Positions 1 through 8,779 of a stretch of DNA of 64,000 bases are shown one piece after another; position 1 is the first letter of the stretch; each line of letters begins with the position of its first letter. The DNA comes from UMGS1370 sp963557065 (GTDB lineage Bacteria; Bacillota; Clostridia; Lachnospirales; Lachnospiraceae). The position numbers and the translations under genes were made by a program. The notes under the pieces were generated by a model. It was given only the letters and a program-made list of their open reading frames with translations. It searched no databases and had not been told where the DNA came from. The stretch is from the NCBI GenBank assembly GCA_963557065.1, contig CAUWCT010000043.1:11737-75736 (forward strand), in the 5' to 3' direction.

Positions 1-2097
1 ATCCATGACCCGCCCCTTCATAAAGGTATAATTTTCCTTTTCATCACTGGCAGATGCAAAGCCTAAGCGTTTTGGCGAGATAATATTTTCTGCCCCTGCA
101 TTGGAAGTCATAATGAGAATTGTATTTTTAAAATCGATCCTGCGTCCCTGGGCATCTGTAATATGGCCGTCGTCCAACACCTGCAAAAGGATATTGAACA
201 CATCCGGATGCGCCTTTTCCACCTCATCAAACAAAATCACAGAATAGGGATTTCTGCGCACTTTCTCACTAAGCTGCCCGCCTTCTTCATATCCTACATA
301 TCCTGGCGGAGAGCCAATCATCTTGGATACGCTGTGCTTTTCCATATATTCAGACATGTCCACCCGGATCAGGGCATTTTCTGTGCCGAACATGGCTTCT
401 GCAAGAGCCTTGCAAAGTTCCGTCTTTCCTACGCCCGTAGGACCTAAAAACAGGAAGGAGCCAATGGGGCGTTTTGGATCTTTTAAGCCAACCCTGCCTC
501 TTCGGATTGCCTTGGAGACAGCCGTCACCGCCTCTTCCTGGCCTACTACCCGCTCATGAAGAATGGATTCCAGCTTCTTTAACCGCTCTGACTCTTCTTC
601 TTCCAGCTTGCGGACCGGAATCTTGGTCCATCCGGCAACCACGTCCGCGATTTCGTTTTCATCTACAATTCTCGGACGGCTGCTCCGCTCTTTTTCCCAT
701 TTTGCGCGGATTTTTTCAATCTTTTCCCGTTTCTTTTCCTGCTTCTTTTTGATTTCCGCCGCCTTTTCATAGGCTTCTGTCCGGATAGCGTTTTCCTTTT
801 GTTTTTCCAGGGCATGAATGCCCTCTTCCAAATCCTTAATCTCCGGCGGCTCTGCAAATCCGGCCAGACGCACTTTGGAAGATGCTTCGTCAATTAAGTC
901 AATGGCTTTGTCCGGAAGGAAGCGATCGTTGATGTAGCGGGCAGACAGCTTGACTGCCGCCTCCAACGCCTCATCGGTTATGGTCACTTTATGGTGTTCC
1001 TCATACCTGGCTTTTAACCCTTTTAAAATCTCTACCGCCTCTGTCTCTGACGGTTCTTCCACTGTAACCGGCTGGAACCTTCTCTCCAGCGCTGAATCCT
1101 TTTCAATGTATTTGCGGTATTCCTCTACAGTTGTGGCTCCAATCAGCTGGAGTTCTCCTCTGGCTAAAGACGGCTTTAAAATATTGGATGCATCCAGCGC
1201 CCCTTCTGCCCCTCCTGCGCCGATGATGGTATGAATCTCATCAATAAACAGGAGTACATTGCCATCCTGGGTCACTTCGGAAATCACGTTTTTAATGCGC
1301 TCCTCAAACTCTCCCCGGTATTTGGACCCGGCTACCATGCCGGAAAGATCCAGAGTCATAACCCGCTTGTCTGCAATGGTATCCGGCACGTCTCCGGAAG
1401 CAATTAACTGGGCCAGTCCCTCTACTACTGCTGTCTTTCCAACTCCCGGCTCTCCAATGAGACAGGGATTATTTTTCGTGCGCCGGCTTAAAATCTGCAC
1501 AACTCTCTGCATTTCCGTCTGACGTCCGATTACCGGGTCCAGTTTTCCCTCTTTTGCCAGGGCAGTCAAATCCCTGCTGTAGGCATCCAGAGTCGGAGTC
1601 TCCCGCCTTGCACCTGCACTTTTTCCATTCATCGCCTCGGAGCGGGCTAAAGACGGTGCGTCTTCTCCCATAGCTACCAAAAGATCCACATTAATCTTCT
1701 GAACGCTGATTCCCATGGTATTTAACAGACGGGCCGCCACACAGTCCCCGTCCCGAATCATAGCTAGCAAAAGATGCTCGGTGCCAATGAGAGGCGCTTT
1801 GAAACGGATGGCCTCCCGATAGCTGTTTTCAATGGCTCTTCTGGCACTGGGCGTATAATTTTCCTGTTCCGCCAGTCCTACGGTATTATCCGGGGCAATG
1901 AGCTGGCTGATCAGGCTTAATATCTTTTTTTCCTCTACTCCATTTTCCGTCAGCACTCTGGCCGCCACACCGCTGCCTTCTCTTAAAAGTCCCAACAGCA
2001 GATGCTCGGTCCCCACATAGCTGCGCCCCAGTTCTTCTGCTGCATCCACAGCCAGGCTGATGGCCTCCTTTGCTTTGGCAGTAAATCGATCGATCAT
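1..2097 (-). CDS. clpC: ClpC-type AAA+ unfoldase (3' end outside window)
   Basis: This is the ATP-driven unfoldase that feeds substrates, including arginine-phosphorylated proteins, to ClpP in the cytoplasm. The visible ~699 residues begin MIDRFTAKAK. They hold the two Clp-N repeats (about 1-145), the first AAA+ module with Walker A GEPGVGKT near residue 215, a middle domain with a UVR-like charged helix (around 400-450) that marks ClpC rather than ClpA or ClpB, and the second Walker A GPTGVGKT near 545-560. The C-terminus lies beyond base 1. The start at 2097 is 29 bp after the mcsB stop, so it is the last visible gene of the gntR-mcsA-mcsB-clpC operon. The family assignment is firm; control by the upstream GntR regulator is inferred. 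Confidence 0.96.
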   Translation of the reverse strand, partial: MIDRFTAKAKEAISLAVDAAEELGRSYVGTEHLLLGLLREGSGVAARVLTENGVEEKKILSLISQLIAPDNTVGLAEQENYTPSARRAIENSYREAIRFKAPLIGTEHLLLAMIRDGDCVAARLLNTMGISVQKINVDLLVAMGEDAPSLARSEAMNGKSAGARRETPTLDAYSRDLTALAKEGKLDPVIGRQTEMQRVVQILSRRTKNNPCLIGEPGVGKTAVVEGLAQLIASGDVPDTIADKRVMTLDLSGMVAGSKYRGEFEERIKNVISEVTQDGNVLLFIDEIHTIIGAGGAEGALDASNILKPSLARGELQLIGATTVEEYRKYIEKDSALERRFQPVTVEEPSETEAVEILKGLKARYEEHHKVTITDEALEAAVKLSARYINDRFLPDKAIDLIDEASSKVRLAGFAEPPEIKDLEEGIHALEKQKENAIRTEAYEKAAEIKKKQEKKREKIEKIRAKWEKERSSRPRIVDENEIADVVAGWTKIPVRKLEEEESERLKKLESILHERVVGQEEAVTAVSKAIRRGRVGLKDPKRPIGSFLFLGPTGVGKTELCKALAEAMFGTENALIRVDMSEYMEKHSVSKMIGSPPGYVGYEEGGQLSEKVRRNPYSVILFDEVEKAHPDVFNILLQVLDDGHITDAQGRRIDFKNTILIMTSNAGAENIISPKRLGFASASDEKENYTFMKGRVMD

Positions 2098-2126
2098 ATT
2101 GTGTCCTCCTAAACAGTTGCAATTCG

Positions 2127-3170
2127 TTATCGTTCTTCCCTGAGTTCAGGAAGTTCTTCCCGCAAATACGCGGCTCTGGCAATGTCCAGTTCTTCCTGGC
2201 TTAAAGGACGGCTGGACAACTTCTGCAGATTGGCAGTCTGAATCCCCAGCATCAGGGAGTAAATGGAACATGGCTCTTTTGTGTGAATCAGGCCGTCCGC
2301 TATACCGGACATCAGCTGAGACAGAAAAATCATCGCGTCTTTTTTTGTCAGCCGTCTGGCGAATTTCAGGACGCCGTAAGACTTATACGCCTCGTCTTCC
2401 CTCTCCAGACGGTGATTTTCCAGAGCCATTTTACGCACCTTTTTCTCCTGAGCGTCCAGTTGTCTGGCAATCTTGGTAACCAGTTCGATTATATCCTTTT
2501 CGCTTTGTCCCAGAGTCTTTTGATTGGCAATCTCGTAAAGGGCTCCGTAATTGTCGCTTCCCTCTCCGTACACGCCCCGGATGCTTACTCCAAACCGGCT
2601 CATCTCTGCCAGAAGATTCTGAAACCGTTTCCCCATGGAAAGGGTCGGAAGGTGCAGGATGGCCGATGCCCGCAGCCCGGTTCCCACATTGGTGGGGTAA
2701 GAGGTAAGATAGCCGTATTTTTCATCATAGGCATACGAAAAATGGGTATTGACGTAATCATCCAGTTTATCCGCTCTCTGCCACAATTCATCCAGATGAA
2801 GCCCCGGCGACATAACCTGAAGCCGGATATGATCATCTCCATTTAAAATAAAACTGGTGCCTTCATCTTCTGAAATAATAATTCCTGTGGGGCTTTTCTT
2901 CGCCACTGTGCCGGAATTTAAAATTCTTCTTTCCCTGAGCGCCAGCCGATCCAGCTCTTTTAATTCTTCCAGAAACGCATATTCGTAAACGTTCCCATCC
3001 TCTTCTTTCAGATCTTTTAACCCGTTTTCAAGGCGTTTCACTACTTCTTTTCCTTCCTCATCTGAAAGAGTCTGAGGAAACCGGTAGGCATCCCAGTTTC
3101 TTGCCAGGCGTACCCGGCTGTACACTACATTTCCTGAGGAAGTCTCCGGCTTTTCAAACCATCTAAGCAT
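2127..3170 (-). CDS. mcsB: Protein-arginine kinase McsB
   Basis: McsB phosphorylates arginine side chains and so marks proteins for ClpC-ClpP degradation. The 347-residue product is a guanido-kinase homologue. It has the SRVRLARN nucleotide-binding motif near residue 18, the NGDDHIRLQ stretch, and NVGTGLRAS in the catalytic core. The start at 3170 (MLRWFEKP) was chosen because a strong GGGGGAAG site precedes it by a few bases and the family begins this way; an in-frame ATG 66 bp upstream lies inside mcsA. It overlaps the mcsA stop by 8 bp, which suggests translational coupling with its activator McsA. Length is normal for the family. Confidence 0.95.
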   Translation of the reverse strand: MLRWFEKPETSSGNVVYSRVRLARNWDAYRFPQTLSDEEGKEVVKRLENGLKDLKEEDGNVYEYAFLEELKELDRLALRERRILNSGTVAKKSPTGIIISEDEGTSFILNGDDHIRLQVMSPGLHLDELWQRADKLDDYVNTHFSYAYDEKYGYLTSYPTNVGTGLRASAILHLPTLSMGKRFQNLLAEMSRFGVSIRGVYGEGSDNYGALYEIANQKTLGQSEKDIIELVTKIARQLDAQEKKVRKMALENHRLEREDEAYKSYGVLKFARRLTKKDAMIFLSQLMSGIADGLIHTKEPCSIYSLMLGIQTANLQKLSSRPLSQEELDIARAAYLREELPELREER

Positions 3171-3738
3171 TGCTTTCTTCCCCCTTTTCTTTTTCCAATT
3201 CCCGGATCTGATCCCGGTATCTGGCAGCCTGTTCATACTCTTCGCTGGAAATAGCGGATGCCAGACGGGCCTTTAACAGTTCAATCTGATCCCTGACCGA
3301 GGCCGGCTCATCCTTTTCATCCTCTTTTCCCAAAATCTGCGAAACCGGATGAATTTTCTGAAACTTTGGCTGCTTTCCCACATGGGCATCCCCGCCCTGA
3401 AGCTTTTTAATATTGTCGCTCATCAGCAGGTCAAATACACTGTAGCAGTCCATACAGCCAAACCGGCTGTTGCTTACAAACTCTTCATAACTGGTGCCGC
3501 AGGAAGGGCAGACCACCTGGGCCATCTTATCTTCTTGTCGGTCTTCTTCGTCGTCAATGCCTAAAAGTCCAGACAACAGTTTTCCCAGAGGAAATTCCCC
3601 GTCAAAAATAGCGGAATATCCGGTAAAATCCATTTCCCTGGCACATTGGCTGCAAAGATTGTGCTCATTTTTTATTCCATTAATAATCTCTGTATACTTA
3701 ATATTCGCCTCGCGAATCCTGCATCTTTCACACAGCAT
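3163..3738 (-). CDS. mcsA: McsB activator McsA (zinc-finger, UVR domain)
   Basis: McsA binds and activates the arginine kinase McsB. The 191-residue protein opens with CERC and later CSQC (residues 3-6 and about 31-34), followed by CPSC and CMDC further on. These four paired-cysteine knuckles probably bind two zinc ions. The C-terminal 40 residues form a UVR/coiled-coil motif (ELLKARLASAISSEEYEQAA) of the UvrB/UvrC type. The ATG at 3738 follows an AAGGAGG site. It sits 43 bp after the GntR gene and overlaps mcsB by 8 bp. Assignment is firm from cysteine pattern, UVR motif and context. Confidence 0.93.
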   Translation of the reverse strand: MLCERCRIREANIKYTEIINGIKNEHNLCSQCAREMDFTGYSAIFDGEFPLGKLLSGLLGIDDEEDRQEDKMAQVVCPSCGTSYEEFVSNSRFGCMDCYSVFDLLMSDNIKKLQGGDAHVGKQPKFQKIHPVSQILGKEDEKDEPASVRDQIELLKARLASAISSEEYEQAARYRDQIRELEKEKGEESNA

Positions 3739-3781
3739 AGATTATCCTCCTTGAGAAATCACCCTGCCTTTCGCAAAATGA

Positions 3782-4168
3782 TTAAATTTCCCTGTCATTT
3801 TTCGCATAGCTGTCAAACACCTCATCCAGAAGCTGGTGAGCCTCTTTTCTGCTTACATTCCGGCAGATCCCCCTGGCAAGGACAACTTCCAACTCCTGGC
3901 GCATCTCTTCTAACGCCTGCATCTTATCCATATCCAGACAGATAAATGCTCCCTTTCTCCTGTCCAGTTTCACAAACCCTTCCTGTTTTAATACTGCATA
4001 CGCTTTGTTGACTGTATGCATGTTAATCCCGATATTGTCAGCCAGTTGACGGACGGATGGAAGGGAGTCCCCATCCCGCAGCGTATCTGCGGCAATATCC
4101 ATAATAATTTGATTGCACAGCTGCAGATACAGGGCCTCGTCACTGCTGAAATCAATTTTCCAGAGCAT
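3782..4168 (-). CDS. GntR-family (YtrA-like) transcriptional regulator
   Basis: This short 128-residue protein carries only the winged helix-turn-helix of GntR regulators (SLPSVRQLADNIGINMHTVN, about residues 30-50) and a short helical C-terminus with no ligand domain, as in the YtrA subgroup. The start at 4168 (MLWKIDF) is preferred because a GGTGA site precedes it; a longer reading would run through the promoter. It is the first gene of the mcsA-mcsB-clpC operon, the place where ctsR stands in Bacillus. A perfect palindrome (4187-4199) lies at the predicted transcription start. Autoregulation and control of the Clp genes are therefore likely but inferred. Confidence 0.85.
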   Translation of the reverse strand: MLWKIDFSSDEALYLQLCNQIIMDIAADTLRDGDSLPSVRQLADNIGINMHTVNKAYAVLKQEGFVKLDRRKGAFICLDMDKMQALEEMRQELEVVLARGICRNVSRKEAHQLLDEVFDSYAKNDREI

Positions 4169-4186
4169 GTTATCACCATCTTTCGT

Positions 4187-4199
4187 TATAACTGTTATA
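4187..4199. promoter_or_regulatory. Probable GntR operator (6-1-6 palindrome)
   Basis: TATAACTGTTATA is a perfect inverted repeat around one central base. It lies at the expected transcription start of the promoter at 4203-4231, 18 bp upstream of the regulator's ATG. A further GTTATA/TATAAC pair with a 7-bp spacer overlaps the -10 region, so two related dyads may be present. Binding by the adjacent GntR protein is inferred from position. Confidence 0.6.
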
Positions 4200-4202
4200 G
4201 TA

Positions 4203-4231
4203 ATCTTATAACATTTAACGGAAATGGTCAA
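4203..4231 (-). promoter_or_regulatory. Sigma-A promoter of gntR-mcsA-mcsB-clpC
   Basis: On the minus strand TTGACC (4226-4231) and TAAGAT (4203-4208) are 17 bp apart. The -35 overlaps the stop codon of the upstream LysM-GH18 gene, so read-through from that gene into the Clp operon is possible. No CtsR or CIRCE-type heat-shock operator was seen. Confidence 0.75.
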
Positions 4232-5364
4232 GTTACAATTTGAAACATTTCATCCATCATCAGCCAGTTGGCCCGAAAGTAGTTCATCAGCTGCCAATAC
4301 CCTGCGCCCAGAAGGCCGTACTCTTTTATCAGTTCAAATTTGGCCAGTATGCTCCGCACGTCTTCAAACCACACTTCATGTTCGATCCCGTTTTGACTGT
4401 AGTGAAAATACGGGGACTTGGCAGTCTCATCAAATTGAATCTCTGCTCCCTGCTCAACTGCCAGACGGACTGCTTCCACATTGGAGACAGTCTTTGCCCT
4501 TGTCACTCCCTGCTTAAAAGGAAGGGGCCAATCATATCCGTAATTGGGAATTCCCAGACAAATCGTTTCTCCCGGTATCTCGGTTACTGCATACTCCACT
4601 ACCTTTCGGACCATATGAATCGGCGCAACTGCCATAGGAGGCCCCTGGCTGTATCCCCATTCATAGGTCATCAGCATTACGTAATTGGCCGCCTTGCCCA
4701 GAAGCCCGTAGTCAATTCCTTCATATAAAAGCCCTTTCTGATCCGCAGACGTCTTGGGAGACAGAGCCACTGAAACCGAATATCCAAATAGATTTAAAGT
4801 TTTTCTGGCCTGACTTACAAACCTTGCAAATCGTTCTCTGTCTTCTGCCAGAACATATTCAAAATCAATGTCCAATCCCCGAAATCCCTTCTCCTGCATA
4901 GTCCGGCCCAGTTCCCAAATCAGTCTCCGGGAGGCATCCGGATTTCTCACCAGTTCCGATACCAGCTGATTGTTAAATCGTCCATCTTCTCCCAGCGGCG
5001 TAAGAGTAAGCACCGGAGCAGTCCTGGCCTCTTTGGCCTCTTCTATCATCCAGGTATCGTCCAATGCAGGAGGAATTAAATGCCCTTCCTTTGTAAATCC
5101 ATAAGAAAATACATAAAGAGCGCTTAAAAACGGCAGAGTTTCGTTGAGGGTTCTGTAATGGATAAAGGTATATGCGTAACCAAAGGAAAAAAGAGGGCTT
5201 TGGTCAAAATAAGGATGCTTTTCTGCAAGATAAAGGGCCTGACCTATGGCCAGAGGATATGGATAAAGGATTTGATTGTCATCTGCAATCTCTGATGCCG
5301 GAATACCGGCATCAGAAGCAATGGTATCCAAGGTATCTCCCTCTTTCACTACATAAATCGCCAT
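4228..5364 (-). CDS. LysM-GH18 spore-type peptidoglycan hydrolase
   Basis: The 378-residue protein starts with one LysM domain (YVVKEGDTLDTIAS... to about residue 47), which binds glycan. A glycosyl hydrolase 18 TIM-barrel follows, with the catalytic GLDIDFE signature (D155, D157, E159). This is the layout of the SleL/YaaH group, N-acetylglucosaminidases that act on cortex fragments in the spore coat. There is no signal peptide, as expected for a protein made in the mother cell. SleL usually has two LysM repeats, and only one is seen here. No clear vegetative promoter was found in the ~60 bp before the start, so a sporulation sigma factor is possible. The substrate is inferred. Confidence 0.85.
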   Translation of the reverse strand: MAIYVVKEGDTLDTIASDAGIPASEIADDNQILYPYPLAIGQALYLAEKHPYFDQSPLFSFGYAYTFIHYRTLNETLPFLSALYVFSYGFTKEGHLIPPALDDTWMIEEAKEARTAPVLTLTPLGEDGRFNNQLVSELVRNPDASRRLIWELGRTMQEKGFRGLDIDFEYVLAEDRERFARFVSQARKTLNLFGYSVSVALSPKTSADQKGLLYEGIDYGLLGKAANYVMLMTYEWGYSQGPPMAVAPIHMVRKVVEYAVTEIPGETICLGIPNYGYDWPLPFKQGVTRAKTVSNVEAVRLAVEQGAEIQFDETAKSPYFHYSQNGIEHEVWFEDVRSILAKFELIKEYGLLGAGYWQLMNYFRANWLMMDEMFQIVT

Positions 5365-5422
5365 AGCTGTCTCCGGCAGTTCTTTCCATCATGTATATGC
5401 CCACATCCGGCTAAAGATGCAA

Positions 5423-5461
5423 AAAGAGGGAGGAAACCGCCTTTGGTCTCCTGCCCTCTTT
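5423..5461. terminator. Hairpin terminator between MBL lipoprotein and LysM-GH18 genes
   Basis: AAAGAGGG (5423-5430) pairs with CCCTCTTT (5454-5461), and further pairing extends inside the loop. It lies just after the stop of the minus-strand lipoprotein gene (5475), with a run of T on that strand, so it probably ends that transcript. Confidence 0.7.
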
Positions 5462-5474
5462 CTGATTATGAAAC

Positions 5475-6578
5475 CTATTCGTTCAAAAAGCTGTCTTTCT
5501 GATCGATGACCTCCAGATTCTTTTTGTCATCCATCCGAACTTTTACTACGCCATCATAAAATGTGTGATGGTACTGAGCGCCTTCTTTCTGATAGTTCTC
5601 GCAAACCGTCATGTTGGGCGCCTTGTCGTTCATGGCTACCACCACCTGGGGAGAGACGGCCTTGATCCATTTTTTTGAATTGGAAGTATCTTTTCCATGG
5701 TGATTGGCCTTTACCAGATCGCTGTGCAGCTTTTCCCCATACTGTTCTACATACTCCCTCTCCTGGGGAAGGTACAAATCTCCGCTGAACAATGCGGTAG
5801 ACTCCCCATATGTAAACTTTAAGGTAAGGGAATTGTTATTTAAAAATTCTGTGCTGTTGTCTGGAAATCCTTCTGGATACTGAATATCCTCTCCGGGTCC
5901 CAACACTTCTACCTGAACCTGATCTCCAAACTGAAATACATCTCCGGTTTTTAAAAGATGGTTTTCTGCACTGCTTTTTTCCAGAGCAGCCATATAATTG
6001 TCATAGGTCTTTGTGGTATACTCCACATAGGAACGATACGTCTCCCCTACCGGAAACGCTTCCATTACCTCCGGAATCCCCCCAATGTGATCGATATGAG
6101 GATGAGATGCCACCAGATAGTCAATCTTTTCAATCCCCAAATCCTTTAATGCCTGAACCACCATATCCCCTGCATCCGGATGGCCTGCATCCAACAGCAT
6201 AACCTTGCCGTCCGGCGAAATCAAAATCGTAGAATCTCCCGCCTTATCCTCCGCATCCGGCTCTGTCTCTAAATTCAGAAAATAGGCGGTCAGCTTGCCT
6301 TCATCCTGGCTGCGATCCACAATTTCCTGATACCGGTCTATCTGGTCAGATCCCCCTGACTCTTCTGTCTCACCGGACGTCTCCGGCTTTGTCTCTCCTG
6401 TCTGGCCGGATGTCTCCTGGCCAGTCTCTCCTGCCTGGGCTGCGTCAGTCCCGGCAGTCTGCTTAGTCCCCGCAGATGCCTGCGTTTGTGCCAAATCCGC
6501 TTCCCCGCCGCAGCCTGTTAAATAAAGCGCTGCCAGCAAAGCAATTCCCATTTGTTTCAAACCTGATTTTCGTTTCAT
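5475..6578 (-). CDS. Surface lipoprotein with metallo-beta-lactamase fold
   Basis: The 367-residue product has a lipoprotein signal peptide with lipobox LTGC (Cys23), then a 60-residue Thr/Glu/Gly-rich linker that would span the cell wall, then a metallo-beta-lactamase domain. The metal-binding motif HPHIDH (H159, H161, D163, H164) and a later LVKANHHGKDTS block resemble the ComEC C-terminal domain and related extracellular hydrolases. A phosphodiester or nucleotide substrate is possible but cannot be read from the sequence. It has its own promoter (6637-6666) and terminator (5423-5461), so it is probably monocistronic. Confidence 0.85.
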   Translation of the reverse strand: MKRKSGLKQMGIALLAALYLTGCGGEADLAQTQASAGTKQTAGTDAAQAGETGQETSGQTGETKPETSGETEESGGSDQIDRYQEIVDRSQDEGKLTAYFLNLETEPDAEDKAGDSTILISPDGKVMLLDAGHPDAGDMVVQALKDLGIEKIDYLVASHPHIDHIGGIPEVMEAFPVGETYRSYVEYTTKTYDNYMAALEKSSAENHLLKTGDVFQFGDQVQVEVLGPGEDIQYPEGFPDNSTEFLNNNSLTLKFTYGESTALFSGDLYLPQEREYVEQYGEKLHSDLVKANHHGKDTSNSKKWIKAVSPQVVVAMNDKAPNMTVCENYQKEGAQYHHTFYDGVVKVRMDDKKNLEVIDQKDSFLNE

Positions 6579-6636
6579 TCTGATAAGCCTCCATTCAAGT
6601 CATTTTCTGTTCAAACAGGCGAAAAATCGTACTATC

Positions 6637-6666
6637 AGATTAGCATGAATTTGTGTATTTTGTCAA
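6637..6666 (-). promoter_or_regulatory. Promoter of MBL lipoprotein gene
   Basis: On the minus strand TTGACA (6661-6666) and TAATCT (6637-6642) are separated by 18 bp, with a TG dinucleotide upstream of the -10. It lies about 60 bp upstream of the ATG at 6578 and just downstream of MITE copy A. Confidence 0.7.
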
Positions 6667-6695
6667 CTATTTACGACTTATCAAGGAATTTTTTG

Positions 6696-6846
6696 GTAAT
6701 AGTTCAGCCATGCGAAGATTCAGGCAGAAAAAAGCGTTGAAAACTTGCTTTCATAAGAGTTTTTCTGTCTGAATCTTTATAGGGCGGACGCCAGACGCTT
6801 CTTGTCCGCTGCAGGCGGGCAAGAAGATGCATGGCTGAACTGTTAC
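6696..6846. mobile_element. MITE copy A (151 bp, 18-bp TIRs, 8-bp TSD)
   Basis: This is the first full copy of a 151-bp palindromic element also found at 15297-15447 and 23627-23777. The ends are GTAATAGTTCAGCCATGC and its near-perfect inverse (GTTAC end at 6846). Two internal stem-loops make a three-branched fold. The flanks ATTTTTTG (6688-6695) and TTTTTTTG (6847-6854) match at 7 of 8 bases, as expected for an aged 8-bp target duplication. It encodes no protein. TIRs beginning GTAA plus an 8-bp duplication fit mobilisation by an IS66-family transposase; that link is inferred. Confidence 0.85.
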
Positions 6847-6856
6847 TTTTTTTGTA

Positions 6857-6890
6857 AGAATTCAAACAGGAAAACGCGTTGAACGCTTCT
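6857..6890. repeat. Fragment related to the MITE stem II
   Basis: Directly after copy A, this stretch (ATTCAAACAGGAAAAC..., then CGTTGAACGC) resembles the arm of the element's second stem. It abuts the MATE stop codon at 6891. It is probably a remnant of an earlier insertion at the same spot. Confidence 0.45.
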
Positions 6891-8225
6891 TTAGTAATGG
6901 TATTTCTTTCTTTTTGCAATCAAGAACAGCATGGAGATCAGAAATGCACAGATTTCTGCTACCGTAATTGCCAGCCAGATTCCGTCAATTCCTAAAAATA
7001 TCGGCAGAATCAATACGGAAAGCAGCTGAAATACCAGAGTCCGCAAAAAGGAAACTGCTGCAGACACTCCTCCATTGTTTAAGGCTGTAAAGAAAGAAGA
7101 GACAAAAATGTTGATGCCAGACAGAACAAACGCAAAGGAGAATATCTGGAATGCGTGTCTGGTCATGGCAAAAAGTTCCGGATCATATCCTACGAAAATC
7201 CGGGCCAGAGGACCTGCCAGAACCTGCGCCAGACCCATCATAATTACGCCTATGGTTCCCATAATCAGAAGGCTCTTTTTCAGCATACTTTTCAGTTCGC
7301 TGTGATTTCCGGCCCCATAGTGATAACCTATAATGGGCGCTGTTCCAATGGAATATCCAATGAAAATGGCAATAAAAATAAACTGGACATACATAAGAAC
7401 ACCGTAAGCCGCTACTCCGTTTTCTCCTGCAAACCGAATCAACTGGAAATTGTACAGCATACTGACAATGGATGAGGAAATATTGGTCATCAATTCAGAA
7501 GAACCGTTGATGCAGGCTTTAATAAGGGGACCAGCTTCCATCCGGGTTTTCTTTAACTGCAGCAGACTGTCATTGGGGCGAAGGAAATAAATTAAAGGCA
7601 GAATGCCGCCGACGCACTGGCTGATTCCGGTGGCAATGGCCGCACCTGCCACGCCCCAGTGAAACACTGCAATAAATAAAGCGTCCAGCACCATATTGGT
7701 AATTCCGGCTGCAACTGTAGCCGCCAGTCCCAGTTTCGGCTTTTCTGCCGTAATCAGGAAACTCTGAAATACATTCTGCAGCATAAATGCAGTATTAAAA
7801 AACAGGACAGAACGGCTGTAAATCACACATTCCTGAAGCATTCCTTCTGTTGCCCCAAGAAAAATGGCAATGGGGCGGATAAATACAATTCCGACTATGG
7901 ATGAAAGAATACCCAGGATCAAAGTCAGATAAATCATCATGGTAAAATACCGGTGGGCCAGTTCCTTTTTTCCTTCTCCCAGAGTCTTTGCCACCAGCGC
8001 GCTTCCGCCGGTACCGATCATAAAACCGATTCCGCCCAAAACCATAATAAAAGGCATTACCAGGTTAATTGCGGCAAAAGATGTCTTTCCCACAAAGTTT
8101 GACACAAAGAGACCGTCTACCACACCATAGATGGAAGTGAATACCATCATAATAATAGACGGCACGCAAAAACGGAATAATTTTTTATAAGTAAAATGTT
8201 CAGATAACTGAATTTGCTGCTTCAT
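6891..8225 (-). CDS. MATE-family multidrug efflux transporter (MepA-like)
   Basis: The 444-residue protein is a multi-antiporter of the multidrug and toxin extrusion family, probably driven by Na+ or H+. About twelve hydrophobic segments are visible, arranged as two homologous halves, with family stretches such as GTGGSALVAKTLGEG in the first half. Its start overlaps the 3' end of the marR gene by 26 bp, so the two are co-transcribed and probably coupled. Drug export under MarR control, as for MepR-MepA of Staphylococcus, is inferred. The substrate is unknown. Confidence 0.9.
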   Translation of the reverse strand: MKQQIQLSEHFTYKKLFRFCVPSIIMMVFTSIYGVVDGLFVSNFVGKTSFAAINLVMPFIMVLGGIGFMIGTGGSALVAKTLGEGKKELAHRYFTMMIYLTLILGILSSIVGIVFIRPIAIFLGATEGMLQECVIYSRSVLFFNTAFMLQNVFQSFLITAEKPKLGLAATVAAGITNMVLDALFIAVFHWGVAGAAIATGISQCVGGILPLIYFLRPNDSLLQLKKTRMEAGPLIKACINGSSELMTNISSSIVSMLYNFQLIRFAGENGVAAYGVLMYVQFIFIAIFIGYSIGTAPIIGYHYGAGNHSELKSMLKKSLLIMGTIGVIMMGLAQVLAGPLARIFVGYDPELFAMTRHAFQIFSFAFVLSGINIFVSSFFTALNNGGVSAAVSFLRTLVFQLLSVLILPIFLGIDGIWLAITVAEICAFLISMLFLIAKRKKYHY

Positions 8226-8709
8226 TTTTTCTGCTGTCCCTCTCCTTCTTTTTCCGGCTGATCAGGCCGGCTGTCTCCATTTCTTTTTTCAGATTTTCTG
8301 TGTAAACAAAAAACAGGTGCAAAAGCCTCTCTCTTTCTGACTCCGGCATATTGCAGAACGCCCGGTACTCTGCATCCATCACTGCATCTGCTGTCTTTGC
8401 TGCAAGCCGGATGCCGGATTCTGTCAGCTTTACCAGTTTGCTTCTTCGATCTTTCCCCTGAACCTGCTCTATCATTCCCTCTGCTTCCATCTTTTTCAAC
8501 GCAGAGTTAATGGTCTGTTTGGGTTCGTAAAGCATACTGCAGACTTCCCTTTGAGTTGCCATGTTATTGCTTTCCCGCAGAGTATATAAAATCCAGAATG
8601 CTGTATCTGATAAACCCAGCGTCTTTGCCGCTCCCCGATACAGGTCATTATTTTCCTTAAAAATCTGATTGTATTCCCGAAGAATTTTATCTGTCATCCA
8701 AAGACTCAC
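8200..8709 (-). CDS. MarR-family regulator of the MATE pump
   Basis: The 169-residue protein has the MarR winged helix-turn-helix: TQREVCSMLYEPKQTINSAL (about residues 53-72) is the recognition region, followed by the wing VQGKDRRSKLVKLTESG. It is the first gene of a two-gene operon with the MATE transporter. Two near-palindromic sites lie in its promoter (8746-8761 and 8785-8800), so it probably represses itself and the pump until a ligand releases it. The C-terminus is rich in lysine and arginine and extends into the MATE start. Confidence 0.9.
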   Translation of the reverse strand: MSLWMTDKILREYNQIFKENNDLYRGAAKTLGLSDTAFWILYTLRESNNMATQREVCSMLYEPKQTINSALKKMEAEGMIEQVQGKDRRSKLVKLTESGIRLAAKTADAVMDAEYRAFCNMPESERERLLHLFFVYTENLKKEMETAGLISRKKKERDSRKNEAANSVI

Positions 8710-8745
8710 ATTTTCTGCCTCCTTGTTTTTTTAGTTGAAATAATT

Positions 8746-8761
8746 AGTCCGAAATCGGATG
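8746..8761. promoter_or_regulatory. MarR operator, distal site
   Basis: AGTCCGAAATCGGATG is a nearly perfect 7-2-7 dyad. It repeats the site at 8785-8800 and lies downstream of the predicted transcription start, between promoter and marR ATG. Two similar dyads at one promoter indicate cooperative repression; the protein is inferred. Confidence 0.7.
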
Positions 8762-8779
8762 TTTTTGATGTCATTCTGT

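Noticed and set aside
6704..6919. Open reading frame inside MITE copy A, matched by a near-identical frame at 23635-23823 (AMHLLARLQRTRSVWRPPY)
   Set aside because: The similarity comes from the shared repeat DNA. There is no ribosome binding site and the frame runs through the palindromic stems.
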